A stretch of 64,000 nt of DNA from Dactylis glomerata (taxonomy: Eukaryota > Streptophyta > Magnoliopsida > Poales > Poaceae): NCBI GenBank assembly GCA_007115705.1, contig QXEO01000819.1, positions 495,445 through 559,444 of the forward strand. The letters run 5' to 3'. Shown piece by piece: positions 43,924 to 54,343 of this stretch. The notes beneath the pieces are model-generated. The model saw only the letters and a program-made list of their open reading frames with translations, did no database searches and was not told the DNA's origin. Within the stretch, counting starts at the first letter, position 1; the number at the start of each line of letters is the position of its first letter. Both the position numbers and the translations under genes were made by a program.

Positions 43924-45461
43924 TGATACGTCTCAAACGTATCTATAATTTTTGATGCTCCATGCTTGTTTTTACACCATTTGCCTATTGTTTCATTACA
44001 CTTAGTGGCACTTTTATGCATTTTCTGGAACTAACCTATTAACAAGTGCCACAGTGCCAGTTTCCTGTTTTCTGCTGTTTTTGTGTTTCAGAAGTGATAC
44101 ACAGGAAATATTCTCGGAATTGGACGAAACAAGTTCCTGAAGTCTTATTTTACCCGGAAGCTTCCAGAGATCCGAAGAGGAGAAGGAGGTGGGCCACAGG
44201 GGCCCCACACACACAGGTGGCGCGGCCAGACCCCTGGCCGCGCCAGCCATGTGTGAGGAGGCCCTGGCCCTCCTCTGACATCGCCCCTTCGCCTATAAGA
44301 AGCCTCGGGACGGAAAACCCTAGAGGATTCGGCAATTCTCCAGAAACAGTTCCGTAGCTCCGCCGCCGCCGTCGACGAATTTCGGGGGACAGAAGTCTCT
44401 GTTCCGGCACCCTGCCGGGACGGGGAAGTGCCCCCGGAGCCATCTCCATCGGTCTCCATCGCCGTCTCCGCCGTCTCCATCGACCTCACCGCCATCTCCA
44501 TCAACCTTGCTGTCTCCTATGATGAGGAGGGAGTAGTTCATCCCCGGGGCTGAGGGCTCTACCGGTAGCTATGTGGTTCACCTCTCTCTCCCATGATGTG
44601 ATCTTTATGTGATCGTGAGCTTTGTATCATGTTGAACAAGTACATGTTATTATTCAGATATTTTGTGTACTCTAGTGATGTTATTAAAGTAATCTATTCC
44701 TCCTGCTATGGTGTAACGGTGACAGTGCGTGCATCATGGTGGTACTTGGTTTAGGCTATGATTGTGATCTCTTGTGGATTATGAGAATAATTATTGCTAT
44801 GATAGTTTGAGTGATCTATTCCTCCTTTCATGGTGTAATGTTGACAGTGTGTGCACCGTGTTAGTACTTGGTTTAAGTTGCAATGATTTCTATCTTGAGT
44901 TGTTCTTTGATTTGGGTATCGCTATGAGTGGTGTTTGTCAAGTACTTGATGAACTTTAAGGGGTGCTTCTGTAGCCACTACACAATGATTAGTGTTATTC
45001 AATAGGAGAGTAATTCAGAGTGCCTTAGCAAAGAGAAGTTATTTGTTCATTCATGTTATATTGTTGGGAGTGTGTCCACTAGTGAAAGTATGATCCCTAG
45101 GCCTTGTTTCCAAGCTTTGCATACCGTTTACTTGCTATTTTGTTACTTGTTTGCTCGCAGCGATATTTATTTCACATCACGTTTTGCTACTTATAATCAT
45201 CTATACCACTTGTATTTCACTATCTCTTCGCCGAACTAGTGCACCTATACATCTGACAAGTGTATTGGGTGTGTTGGGGACACAAGAGACTTTCTGTATC
45301 GTAATTGCAGGGTTGCTTGAGAGGGATAGCCTTGACCTCTAACCTCCCTGAGTTCGATAAACCTTGGGTGATCCACTTAAGGGAAACTTGCTGCTGTTCT
45401 ACAAACCTCTGCACTTGGAGGCCCAACAAGTGTCTACAAGAATAGAAGTGCGTAGACATCA
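43924..45461 (+). repeat. 3' LTR of element E (type 1)
   Basis: 1538 bp. Carries an intact 12-bp inverted repeat TGGCGCGGCCAG/CTGGCCGCGCCA (44218-44245) and a TATA-like box at 44294. Followed by TTGTG. Confidence 0.93.
44218..44245. repeat. GC-rich perfect inverted repeat upstream of the LTR TATA box
   Basis: Two perfect 12-bp arms separated by ACCC, 49 bp before the TATA box. Related GC-rich inverted repeats occupy the same place in the other LTRs (for example 63266-63291 in H and 50817-50846 in F). Confidence 0.8.
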
Positions 45462-45682
45462 TTGTGTGTGTGCAGGTTCCATATCACCTTCAGTCGTCGC
45501 CGTCTCTCCTCTCCTGATCGATAAACCTTGGTATCTTAACTGAGGGAAAACTAGCCGCTACACTCATCATACCTTCCTCTTGGGGTTCCCAACGGGCTGG
45601 TCATCACCACGCACAAGGACTGTCTGCTCCCACGTCAACTTGGCACTAGCAGCTAATTTTCTGGCGCCATCACCAAGTAGCA
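45462..45682 (+). repeat. 5' LTR of element F, right part
   Basis: Continues F's LTR after E, starting with the TTGTG duplication and ending CACCAAGTAGCA, the same end as the 3' LTR at 52142. The last 34 bp contain a copy of the primer-site neighbourhood (GCAGCTAATTTTCTGGCGCC at 45649-45668, repeated at 45680-45699). Confidence 0.85.
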
Positions 45683-45692
45683 GCTAATTTTC

Positions 45693-45710
45693 TGGCGCCG
45701 TTGCCGGGGA
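45693..45710 (+). other. tRNA-Asp primer-binding site of element F
   Basis: TGGCGCCGTTGCCGGGGA, perfect match, ten bases after the LTR end. Confidence 0.85.
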
Positions 45711-45875
45711 GGAAGAGAAGACTTCTGCGAGGGGAGTTTTTCGCACACACATCCTTTACTTTGTTATTGTTTTGCTTTACTTTGTTTATTTTACCTGCAT
45801 CGTTTTATATCAAAAACCCAAAAAATTTAGAATCCTTGGTAGCTATTTTTACTTGTTTACTTTCGTTTTGCTGAA

Positions 45876-47939
45876 ATGGCCAATCCTGAAAACACCAAGT
45901 TGTGTGACTTTACTAGCACAAACAATGGTGACTTTAACTGCACTCCTATTGCACCACCTGCTACTGCTGCAAACTTTTATGAGATTAAGCCTGCTTTATT
46001 GAACCTTGTTATGAAAGAGCAATTTTCTGGTGCTAGTACTGAAGATGCTGCAGCTCATCTCAACAATTTTGTTAAGCTATGTGAGATGCAGAAATATAAA
46101 GATGTTGATAGTGATATTATTAAGCTCAAGTTGTTTCCTTTTTCTTTGAGAGGAAAAGCTAAAGATTGGTTGCTGTCTTTGACTAAGAATAGTATTGATT
46201 CATGGGCTAAGTGTAAGGATGCTTTTATTGGTAGATACTATCCTCCTGCTAAGATTATAGCTTTGCACAGCAATATTATGAAGTTTACTCAGTTTGATAA
46301 TGAACATGTTGCTCAAGCTTGGGAAAGAATGAAATCTATGGTAAAGAATTGCCCCACTCATGGACTGACTACTTGGATGATTATCCAAACTTTTTATGCA
46401 GGACTGAATTTTTCTTCAAGGAACCTACTTGATTCAGCTGCTGGAGGCACTTTTATGACCCTTACCTTGGGCGCCGCATCAAAGTTACTCGACAACATGA
46501 TGGTAAATTATTCCAAATGGCACACCGAGAGAGCTCCACAAGATAAGAAGGTAAATTCTGTTGAGGAAACCTCTTCCTTGAATGATAAGATTGATACCAT
46601 TATGGCTATGCTTGCTAATGATAGGACTCATATTGATCCTAATAATGTTTCTTTGGCCTCTTTGGTTGCTCAAGAAGAGCAAGTTGATGTGAATTTCATT
46701 AGAAACAATAATTTTAACAACAATGCTTATAGGAACAATTTTGCTAGTAACAATTATAGGCCGTATCCTTCTACCAATGGTAATGGTTATGGTAATTCTT
46801 ATGGTAATTCCTACAACAACACTAGGGCCGCGCCCTCCGAGCTTGAGGTAATGCTCAAGGACTTCATCGGTAAGCAAACTGCTTTTAACAAGTCTGTTGA
46901 GGAAAAGTTAGGCAAAATTGATATTCTTGCTTCTAAAGTTGATAGCCTTGCTCATGATGTTGAACTTTTGAAATTAAAAGTGTTTCCTAATGATGTGAAA
47001 GTGAGCAATGTTGTTACTACCGCTAATGCTATCCAAGTTGGAATTGATGAAAATATTAGATTGTTAGCGGAATTGCATGCCAGGTGGGAAAGAGAAGATG
47101 AGATGGCTAGAGAGATGAAGGTATGCACCATTACTACCTCTAATGATGTTGCTCCTACTGGTAGCAATCCTCTTACTTTGATTGGTGTAGAGAAAACTCC
47201 CACTCCTTGTGTTAAAAAGCCTAAAACTGCCAAAACTTTTTCTCAAAAGAGTGCTGAAATTTTTCGGAGTGTGGGAGATGATAGCTCTATTTCTTTTAAT
47301 GATTTTGATGTTGATGGCTGCAATATATCTGAAGTTATTTTGTTCTTGCAAAAGCTTGCTTTGACTCCTAATGCTAGTTCTTTAAATATTGCTTTTACTA
47401 AGCATATTACCAATGCTCTTATAAAGATTAGGGATGAAAAGTTGAAGCAGAAAGCCTCTGTTCCCAAGAAGTTAGAAGATGGTTGGGAACCCATCATTGA
47501 TATGCATGTTAATGGTTATGATTGCCATGCTTTATGTGATCTAGGTGCTAGTATTTCTATCATGCCTAGAAAGATTTATGACATGCTTGATTTACCACCG
47601 CTTGAAAAATGTTATTTTGATGTTCCTATTGCTGATGTTGCTAAGAAGAAACCTTTGGGAAGGATTAATGATGTTCTTATTGTGGTTAACAATAACCTTG
47701 TTCCCGTTGATTTTCTTGTTATGGACGTTGAATGCCATGCTTCATGTCCTATTATTTTGGGAAGACCCTTTCTTCGAACTGTAGGTGCTATCATTGATAT
47801 GAGGGAAGGCACTATCAAATATCAATTCCCATTAAAGAAAGGTATGGAACACTTCCCTAGGAAAAGAAAGAAATTACTTTTTGACTCTATTCTTAGAGCA
47901 AATTATGAGCTTAATGCTTCATCTCTTGATATTACTTGA
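45876..47939 (+). CDS. gag-protease polyprotein of element F (687 aa, intact)
   Basis: Intact frame from ATG 45876. Retrotransposon gag domain at about residues 45-215 (LKLFPFSLRGKAKDWLLSL; AWERMKSMVKNCPTHGL). An asparagine-rich linker (270-315) lies where a zinc knuckle might be expected; none is present. A coiled-coil-like segment follows at about 320-400. The aspartic protease has active site CDLGASISIMP (554-564) and a second motif IILGRPFL (626-633). The protein ends at SSLDIT, just where RT would begin in an autonomous element. Structural and maturation functions could be supplied by this protein; RT and integrase must come from elsewhere. The longest undamaged retroelement frame in the window. 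Confidence 0.88.
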   Translation: MANPENTKLCDFTSTNNGDFNCTPIAPPATAANFYEIKPALLNLVMKEQFSGASTEDAAAHLNNFVKLCEMQKYKDVDSDIIKLKLFPFSLRGKAKDWLLSLTKNSIDSWAKCKDAFIGRYYPPAKIIALHSNIMKFTQFDNEHVAQAWERMKSMVKNCPTHGLTTWMIIQTFYAGLNFSSRNLLDSAAGGTFMTLTLGAASKLLDNMMVNYSKWHTERAPQDKKVNSVEETSSLNDKIDTIMAMLANDRTHIDPNNVSLASLVAQEEQVDVNFIRNNNFNNNAYRNNFASNNYRPYPSTNGNGYGNSYGNSYNNTRAAPSELEVMLKDFIGKQTAFNKSVEEKLGKIDILASKVDSLAHDVELLKLKVFPNDVKVSNVVTTANAIQVGIDENIRLLAELHARWEREDEMAREMKVCTITTSNDVAPTGSNPLTLIGVEKTPTPCVKKPKTAKTFSQKSAEIFRSVGDDSSISFNDFDVDGCNISEVILFLQKLALTPNASSLNIAFTKHITNALIKIRDEKLKQKASVPKKLEDGWEPIIDMHVNGYDCHALCDLGASISIMPRKIYDMLDLPPLEKCYFDVPIADVAKKKPLGRINDVLIVVNNNLVPVDFLVMDVECHASCPIILGRPFLRTVGAIIDMREGTIKYQFPLKKGMEHFPRKRKKLLFDSILRANYELNASSLDIT

Positions 47940-50524
47940 TTCGCAATTTTCTGCGCCTAGCTCAAAGGCGTTAAAGAAAAGCACTCTTGGGAGATAACCC
48001 AATGTTTTCTTTTCAGTACTTTTTCTTTTATTTGAGTCTTGGAAGTCATTACTACTGTAATGACCGCTCCTTATCTTGTTTATTTCGTTTTTGTGCCAAG
48101 AGAAGCCTCTAATTTGAGCGAGGTAAAGATTTGGGGATGTTGCTGTCCTGAAACTGTTTTCGGTGCTGCACCGTAAAAATTCGTATAAATTATCTGTTTA
48201 TCCTTTGGACCTGCGATTTCTTGTGCATATGCCCCAGGTTATATCCAAACTTTTCTTAGTAGAACACTTTTTGATTTGAGCAACAGAAAATCCCTCAAAA
48301 ATTCGACCTTTGTCAGCTGTTCAGTTTTGACAGATTTCTGCCAATATTTGTGTTTGCCACTTTATCACTTTCTTTTGAGTTCTTTTGATCATGGAACTTT
48401 TTGGGGAGTTGCTACAGTAGTATTTGCTATATATGTGGTGGTTTTGAGTTGAAACCTGAAGCTAATAGAGGGTTGAATATATTTTATGCTTACACTAATG
48501 TTGCTAATAGAATTGTGTTTAGTTTTGTATGAAGGAAGTTTTCAAGTGTAGGGATTGGAGAATGATGAGATGAGTTGAAGAATGGACAAAAGCTCAAGCT
48601 TGGGGATGCCCATGCATCACCCCAAGAAATATCCAAGAAGTACAAGCGTCAAAGCTTGGGGATGCCCCCGAGGCACCCCTTCTTCATCGGCAAAAATCAT
48701 GTCACCTTTCAAAACACTATATTTTTATTGCTTCATGCACTATGTGTTTTTCTTGGAGCGTCAGTTGTTTTAGTTTTCTTAGTTTGTTAGTTTGCTTTGT
48801 TTGCTGCAATAAATGGTTGGACCCCAACAAATTTCCTTTGGAGGAGATGTACCCGTTTTCATTTGCCAAGAACACTCAGTTTTTCACTCTTATCGTTCGA
48901 GTGTTCTTCTTTTTCTGCTACTGCTTTTGGTTTTCGTTTTCGCCTTGATTTGTGTTCAGATCTTGTCATATCTTTTCATCAAGGTGTATTTTTGCCTCTG
49001 ATCTTTATTGGTTTTCATCAAAAGAGGTGTTTATAAAAATTTCAAATGGTGTTGGAAAAGAGAAAAAGCTTTTTGCAAAATAGTGGTACAAGAAGGAGCT
49101 TGTGTAGACTGCGGCTTAGGCTTTTTCATGTCATGCTTGATGTCTTTTTGATAGTATGCTTAGTGGTTTTGCTGTAGCATGACTTGTCTCAAATAACTGA
49201 GATTGCTTAATGAGCCTTTGAAAAAATCATGCGTTGTTTTTATTGTATGGAAGCATTATTTTGGTTTTCTCCTTGATGCTTTATTTGGGTTGACTTGGCG
49301 CATACTCACACATGTTAGACTCTTACAAAGTCACCATTAGCCTTCATGATCATTTAGTTTTTGACTTTTGATGCCATCTTATGCTTCTTTTAATGTCGCT
49401 TTGTCGCTTTGCATGATTATGGCCATTATTGCTCTCTTAGTTGGTCGCTCCCAGTCTTTTGCTAGCCCTCGCCTTGTACTGAGTATGAGCTCTACTCGTG
49501 CATCCAACTCCTAAAAGCAAAAGTTTTCCATGGTGTCCACTATAAACTCCTATGCATGGTATTTGTAAGCCATTCCAAAGTAAATTTTCATGTGCTACCT
49601 TTCAAAAACCTTCAAAACACTTCTCGTTTTGTGACACTGTTTTCAGCTCATGGGGACGTAGTGGTCGGATTTGCTATCTTCCATATTGCTTATTCCAAAA
49701 AGAAAAAAAAAAGAGAAAAAGGAAAGAAAAAAAGGCACTCCTCCAAAGAATGTGAATGTTGGTGGGCACCCGATGGAATCGGTTAGCCATGGTATGTGAA
49801 AGGAAAAAGGTGGGGAGGAGTGCCAAGCTTTATAAAAAGAGCACAAAAGTGCCAATCTCTCTCTCAAAAGCTTGCTTCATTTTTTTATGGAAGATAGTAA
49901 GAACCCCATTGCCAGTCGTTGACAAAGACAACCACCTCTCAAAACCAATTTTTATCTCTCTGTTTTACAAATGAAAAGCTCTAGAACATGCTCAATCAAT
50001 GCTTCCCTCTGCGAAGGGCCTTTCTTTTACTTTTATGTTGAGTCACCACCTTCTTTCTTTATGCACCATTAAGAGAGCATAGTTGTCATTCTTAGTGTGA
50101 TATGCATTGTCCCAAAGTTCATTGATTGACTCATGATGATTGGTTTCACTTGTTCTTAAATTATTTGTATCTAGTCGCCCTCTTAAACTTGAAGGTGTCC
50201 TATGCATTTATGTTTTGCTCTCTTTGAAGGACAAGCTGAAAACCATTTGTATGTTTTTCCTTATGATTTGAACACATGTTTGACTTTCATTGTTTCATTA
50301 TCATGATCTTTTGTTTGTGTTCATTTACATGTTTACAACATGGTTGCTAAGTTTCTTATTGTCATGATTATATCTTCATGCCCTTGTTCTAAGTTCTAAT
50401 GATCCCAGCTCACCAATGCTTACATATATGATCAAGATTGTGTAGGTGCATGTCACCTCAAAAATTATTCTTTTGTTATCACTTACCTACTCGAGGACGA
50501 GCAGGAGTTAAGCTTGGGGATGCT
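47940..50524 (+). other. 3' non-coding region of element F
   Basis: No gene. Homologous to the 3' regions of E and H, except that about 49516-49999 is replaced by sequence matching element B's 3' region (with a purine-rich AAAGAAAAAAAAAAGAG-like run near 49697). Ends in AGTTAAGCTTGGGGATGCT, the polypurine tract. Confidence 0.7.
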
Positions 50525-52142
50525 TGATACGTCTCAAACGTATCTATAATTTTTGATGCTCCATGCTTGTTTTTACACCATTTGCCTATTGTTTCGTTAC
50601 ACTTAGTGGCACTTTTATGCATTTTCCAGAACTAACCTATTAACAAGTGCCACAGTGCCAGTTTCCTTTTTCTGCTATTTTTGTGTTTCAGAAGTGATAC
50701 ACAGGAAATATTCTCGGAATTGGACGAAACAAGTTCCTAAAGTCTTATTTTTCCCGGAAGCTTCCAGAGATCCGAAGGAGAGTAGGAGGCGGAGGACCAG
50801 GGGCCCACACACAGGGGTGGCGTGGCCAGCCCCTGGCCCGTGCCACCACCTTGTGAGGCCACCTGGCCCCTCTTTTGACGACGCCCCTTCGCCTATAAAG
50901 ACCCCCCGACGGAAAAACCTAAGTACCCGATCAGATTTCCAGAACACATCGCGATCCGCCGCCACCGTTGACCCGAAGATCGGGAGGGTCCAGAAGCTCT
51001 TCCCGGCACCCTGCCGGAGAGGGGAATCGCCACCGGAGGTCTTCTTCATCGCCATGCTTGCCTCCAGAGCGATGAGTGAGTAGTCTACCTTGGACTATGG
51101 GTCCATAGCAGTAGCTAGATGGTTGTCTTCTCCACCATGTGCTTCATGTTTAGATCTCATGAGCTGCCCTACATGATTGAGATCACCGTTATGTAATTCT
51201 ATGATATTGGTTTGTTGGGATCCGATGAATATTGGTGTTTATGATTAAGTTGCTGTACTGAATTATATCTTTTGTTATCTCTATGTTGTTTATGATCTTG
51301 CATGCTCTCCGTTGTTAGTAGCTATCTTGGCCGAGTAGTTGCTAGTGACTCCAAGAGGGGGTATTTATGCTCGATAGTGGGTTCATGCCTCTATTTCACA
51401 TGGGGGAGTGACAGAAACCTCTAAGGTGGTAGATGTGTTGTTGCTACTAGGGAGAAAACAACATTCATATGCTCAAGGGCATATGCTTTGTTTACATTAC
51501 ACACTTTGCTTAATGCAAGTATCTGTTGTTCGCAACTTAATACTTTTGGGGTGTTCGGATTGATATCCCCGGGGGTGGATTATTAGTCATAGATGCAGTT
51601 GGATGGCGGTCTATGTATTTTGTTGTAATGCCCAGAGTAAATCTCATAGTGATCTTCTTGACATATCACGTTATCTCTATTCTATCAATTGCCCAACTAT
51701 AATTTGTTTACCCAGCATGTTTTATCTATGGAGAGACACCACTAGTGAACTGTGGACCCCGGTCCTATTTACATCATATTGCAATCACCTGTTTACTTTA
51801 CTCGTACTATTTACTTTACTCGCATACTATATTGTTTTCCACTCGATACGCTCATAATCTTTGTTTCAAGCAAACCGGTGAGATTGACAACCTCATCGCA
51901 AGTTGGGAACAAAGTACTTGGTTGTGTGTGTGCAGGTTCCATATCACCTTCAGTCATCGCCGTCTCTCCTCTCCTGATCGATAAACCTTGGTATCTTAAC
52001 TGAGGGAAAACTAGCCACTACACTCATCATACCTTCCTCTTGGGGTTCCCAACGGGCTGGTCATCACCACGCACAAGGACTGTCTGCTCCCACGTCAACT
52101 TGGCACTAGCAGCTAATTTTCTGGCGCCATCACCAAGTAGCA
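50525..52142 (+). repeat. 3' LTR of element F (type 2)
   Basis: 1618 bp, TGATACGTCTC...AAGTAGCA, followed by CTTGT (52143-52147). TATA box TATAAAG at 50894. Carries the 33 bp missing from the 5' copy. Confidence 0.92.
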
Positions 52143-52147
52143 CTTGT

Positions 52148-52928
52148 CTCTTTACAAGACTCTTTTTCATAGGAAGTGGTTTAGATTTAAATTTATTTTG
52201 TATTTGATTTTTGATGCTCTCTCTTGCTTCAAGTTCTTTCCAGTACTTATGTGAGCATCTTCTCAAATTACTGCGCCTAGCTCAAAGGCGTTAAAGAAAA
52301 GCACTCTTGGGAGATAACCCAATATTTTCTTTTCAGTACTTTTTCTTTTTGTTGAGTCTTGGAAATTAATACTACTATAATGATCTCTCCTTATCATTTT
52401 TATTTCGTTTTTGTGCCAAGAAGAACCTCTAATTGGAGGAAGGTAAAATTTGGGGAAGTTGTTGTCCTGAAACAGATTTCTGCGCTGTACCGTAAAAATT
52501 TGTGAAAATTCTCAGAATATCTTTTGGATCTGCGATTTCTTGTGCACATGACCCAGGTTATTCCAAAACTTTTATTAGCTTTTCACTTGTCCATTTGAGC
52601 AATAGAAGGTCCTCGGAAAAATCGATCTTTGTCAGTTGTTCTGTTTTGACAGATTTCTGCCACAATTTGTGTTTGCCTCTCGATCGCTTTCTTTTTGAGT
52701 TCTTTTGATCACGGAACTTTTGAGGAAGTTGCTACAGTAGCTTATGCTTTAATGGATGCTATATTTGAGTTTGAAACTAAACCAAAAGAGTAGATTTACT
52801 ATCATGCTTACACTAATATTGCTAATAGAATTGTGTGAAGTTTTGTATGAAGGAGGTTTTCAAGTGTAGGGAAAGGAGAGTGATGAGATGAGATGAAGTA
52901 TGGACAAAACATCAAGCTTGGGGATGCC
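52148..52928 (+). other. 3' region of element D, resumed after F
   Basis: Continues D from 35465 (CTCTTTACAAGACTC...), with the shared CGCCTAGCTCAAAGGCG segment at about 52274. Ends at AAGCTTGGGGATGCC, directly against LTR G. In E the same motif is followed by another 2.3 kb before the LTR. No gene. Confidence 0.75.
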
Positions 52929-54343
52929 TGATACGTCTCAAACGTATCTATAATTTTTGATGCTCCATGCTTGTTTATACACCATTTGCTTTGAGTTTTG
53001 TTACACTTCGTGGCGTTTTTATGCATTTTCCGGAACTAACCTATTAACAAGATGCCACAGTGCCAGTTCCCTATTTTCTACTGTTTTTGTGTTTCAGAAA
53101 AGTTACACAGGAAATATTCTCGAAATTGGATGAAACAAAAGCCAAACCTCCTATTTTTACCGAAGCTTCACGAAGACCAAAGATGAGACGGAGGGGGGCC
53201 AGGAGCCAGGCTCACCACAAGGGGGCGCAGTCCAGCCCCTGGCCACGCCACCCCATGGTGAGCCTAGCTGGCCCCACCTCTGACGATGCTCTTTCGCCTA
53301 TAAAGTCCCCTCAACGGGAAAAACCTAAAGGACGGATCGCTTTTCCTTGAAACATACTGCAAGCCACCGCCGTCGTCGAAGCGAGATCGGGAGGATCCAG
53401 GAGCTCTTCTCGGCACCCTGCCAGAGAGGGGAATCCCTGCCGGAGGCCTTCTCCACCACCATGGTCGCCTCTGGAGTGATGAGTGAGTAGTCTACCTTGG
53501 ACTACGGGTCCATAGCAGTAGCTAGATGGTTGTCTTCTCCACCATGTGCTTCATGTTTAGATCTTGTGAGCTGCCCTACATGATCAAGATCATCTTTATG
53601 TAATCATACATGTTGTGTTTGTTGGGATCCGATGAGTATTGGTACTATGTCAGGTTGATGTGCTAAATCATATATCTTTATGTTATCTCTATGTTGTTTA
53701 TGATCTTGCATGCTTTCAATTGCTAGTAGCTATCTTGGCCGAGTAGATGCTAGTGACTCCAAGAGGGAGTATTTATGCTCGATAGTTGGGTTCATGCCTC
53801 TATTTAATCTGGGGGAGTGACAGAAACCTCTAAGGTTGTAGATGTGTTGTTGCCACTAGGGGGAAAACAACATTCTTGTGTCCAAGGACATTTGCTTTGT
53901 TTACTTTGCGCACCTTGCTTAATGCAGTTATCTGTTGTTCGCAACTTAATAATCAAGGGGTACTCGGACGACTCCCCGTGAGTGGATTATTAGTCATAGA
54001 TGCAGTTGGATTACAGTCTATGTATTTTGTCATAATGCCCAGAGTGAATCTCATAGTGATCCTCATGACATATGTATGTTATCTTTATTCTATCAATTGC
54101 CCAACTATAATTTGTTTACCTAGCATGTTGTTATTTATCTTATGGAGAGACAGCGCTAGTGAACTGTGGACCCCGGTCCAATTTACTTTACATTGTTATA
54201 TCGTTTTACTTTACTCGCACTGTTTACTTTCTTGCATACTATTATCCTTTTACCACTTGATACGCTCAATCCTTTGTTTATGGCAAACCGGTGAGATTGA
54301 CAACCTCATCGTAAGTTGGGAGCAAAGTACTTGTTTGTGTTGT
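52929..54343 (+). repeat. LTR G (type 2), truncated by insertion of H
   Basis: Starts TGATACGTCTCAAACG and has type 2 markers (GATCGGGAGGATCCAGGAGC; AGTAGTCTACCTTGGACTAC). TATA box TATAAAG at 53299-53305. More diverged from F than the H LTRs are. Interrupted at 54343 by H; the remainder lies beyond the window. Left flank ATGCC (52924-52928) may be its target duplication. Confidence 0.8.

Larger units (their letters stand above)
36837..45461 (+). mobile_element. Athila-like element E (gag only), young full-length insertion
   Basis: Perfect TTGTG duplication (36832-36836 and 45462-45466) inside F's 5' LTR. LTRs 36837-38374 and 43924-45461 are both 1538 bp and differ at about 8 positions by eye, so it is the most recent large insertion seen. 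Internal region: perfect tRNA-Asp primer site, gag-like ORF, about 2.9 kb of 3' non-coding sequence, polypurine tract AAGCTTGGGGATGCT. No protease, RT or integrase. Recent movement without those enzymes implies mobilisation in trans. Confidence 0.93.
35466..52142 (+). mobile_element. Athila-like element F (gag-protease only), interrupted by E
   Basis: Perfect CTTGT duplication on both sides (35461-35465 and 52143-52147). 5' LTR 35466-36836 plus 45467-45682 (split by E), primer site 45693-45710, gag-protease ORF 45876-47939, long 3' region, polypurine tract and 3' LTR 50525-52142. The coding frame ends right after the protease, with no RT, RNase H or integrase, and the intact ORF shows this is the family's design rather than decay. 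It depends on another element for reverse transcription and integration. Confidence 0.92.
31670..52928 (+). mobile_element. Athila-like element D (gag only), interrupted by F; 3' end not identified
   Basis: 5' LTR 31670-33075, primer site, gag 33216-35363, then interruption by F. D resumes at 52148 and runs to 52928. The junction is proved by the duplicated CTTGT (35461-35465 and 52143-52147) and by element E, which reads ...TGACTTGTCTCTTTACAAG without a break. After 52928, LTR G begins. Either G is an insertion into D with the rest of D beyond the window, or it stands in for D's 3' LTR (see findings). The five bases left of the 5' LTR are ATTAC; the partner was not found. Confidence 0.82.

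Noticed and set aside
51918..52142. Possible separate short insertion at the end of F's 3' LTR
   Set aside because: The same sequence ends F's 5' LTR at 45467-45682, so it is part of the LTR.
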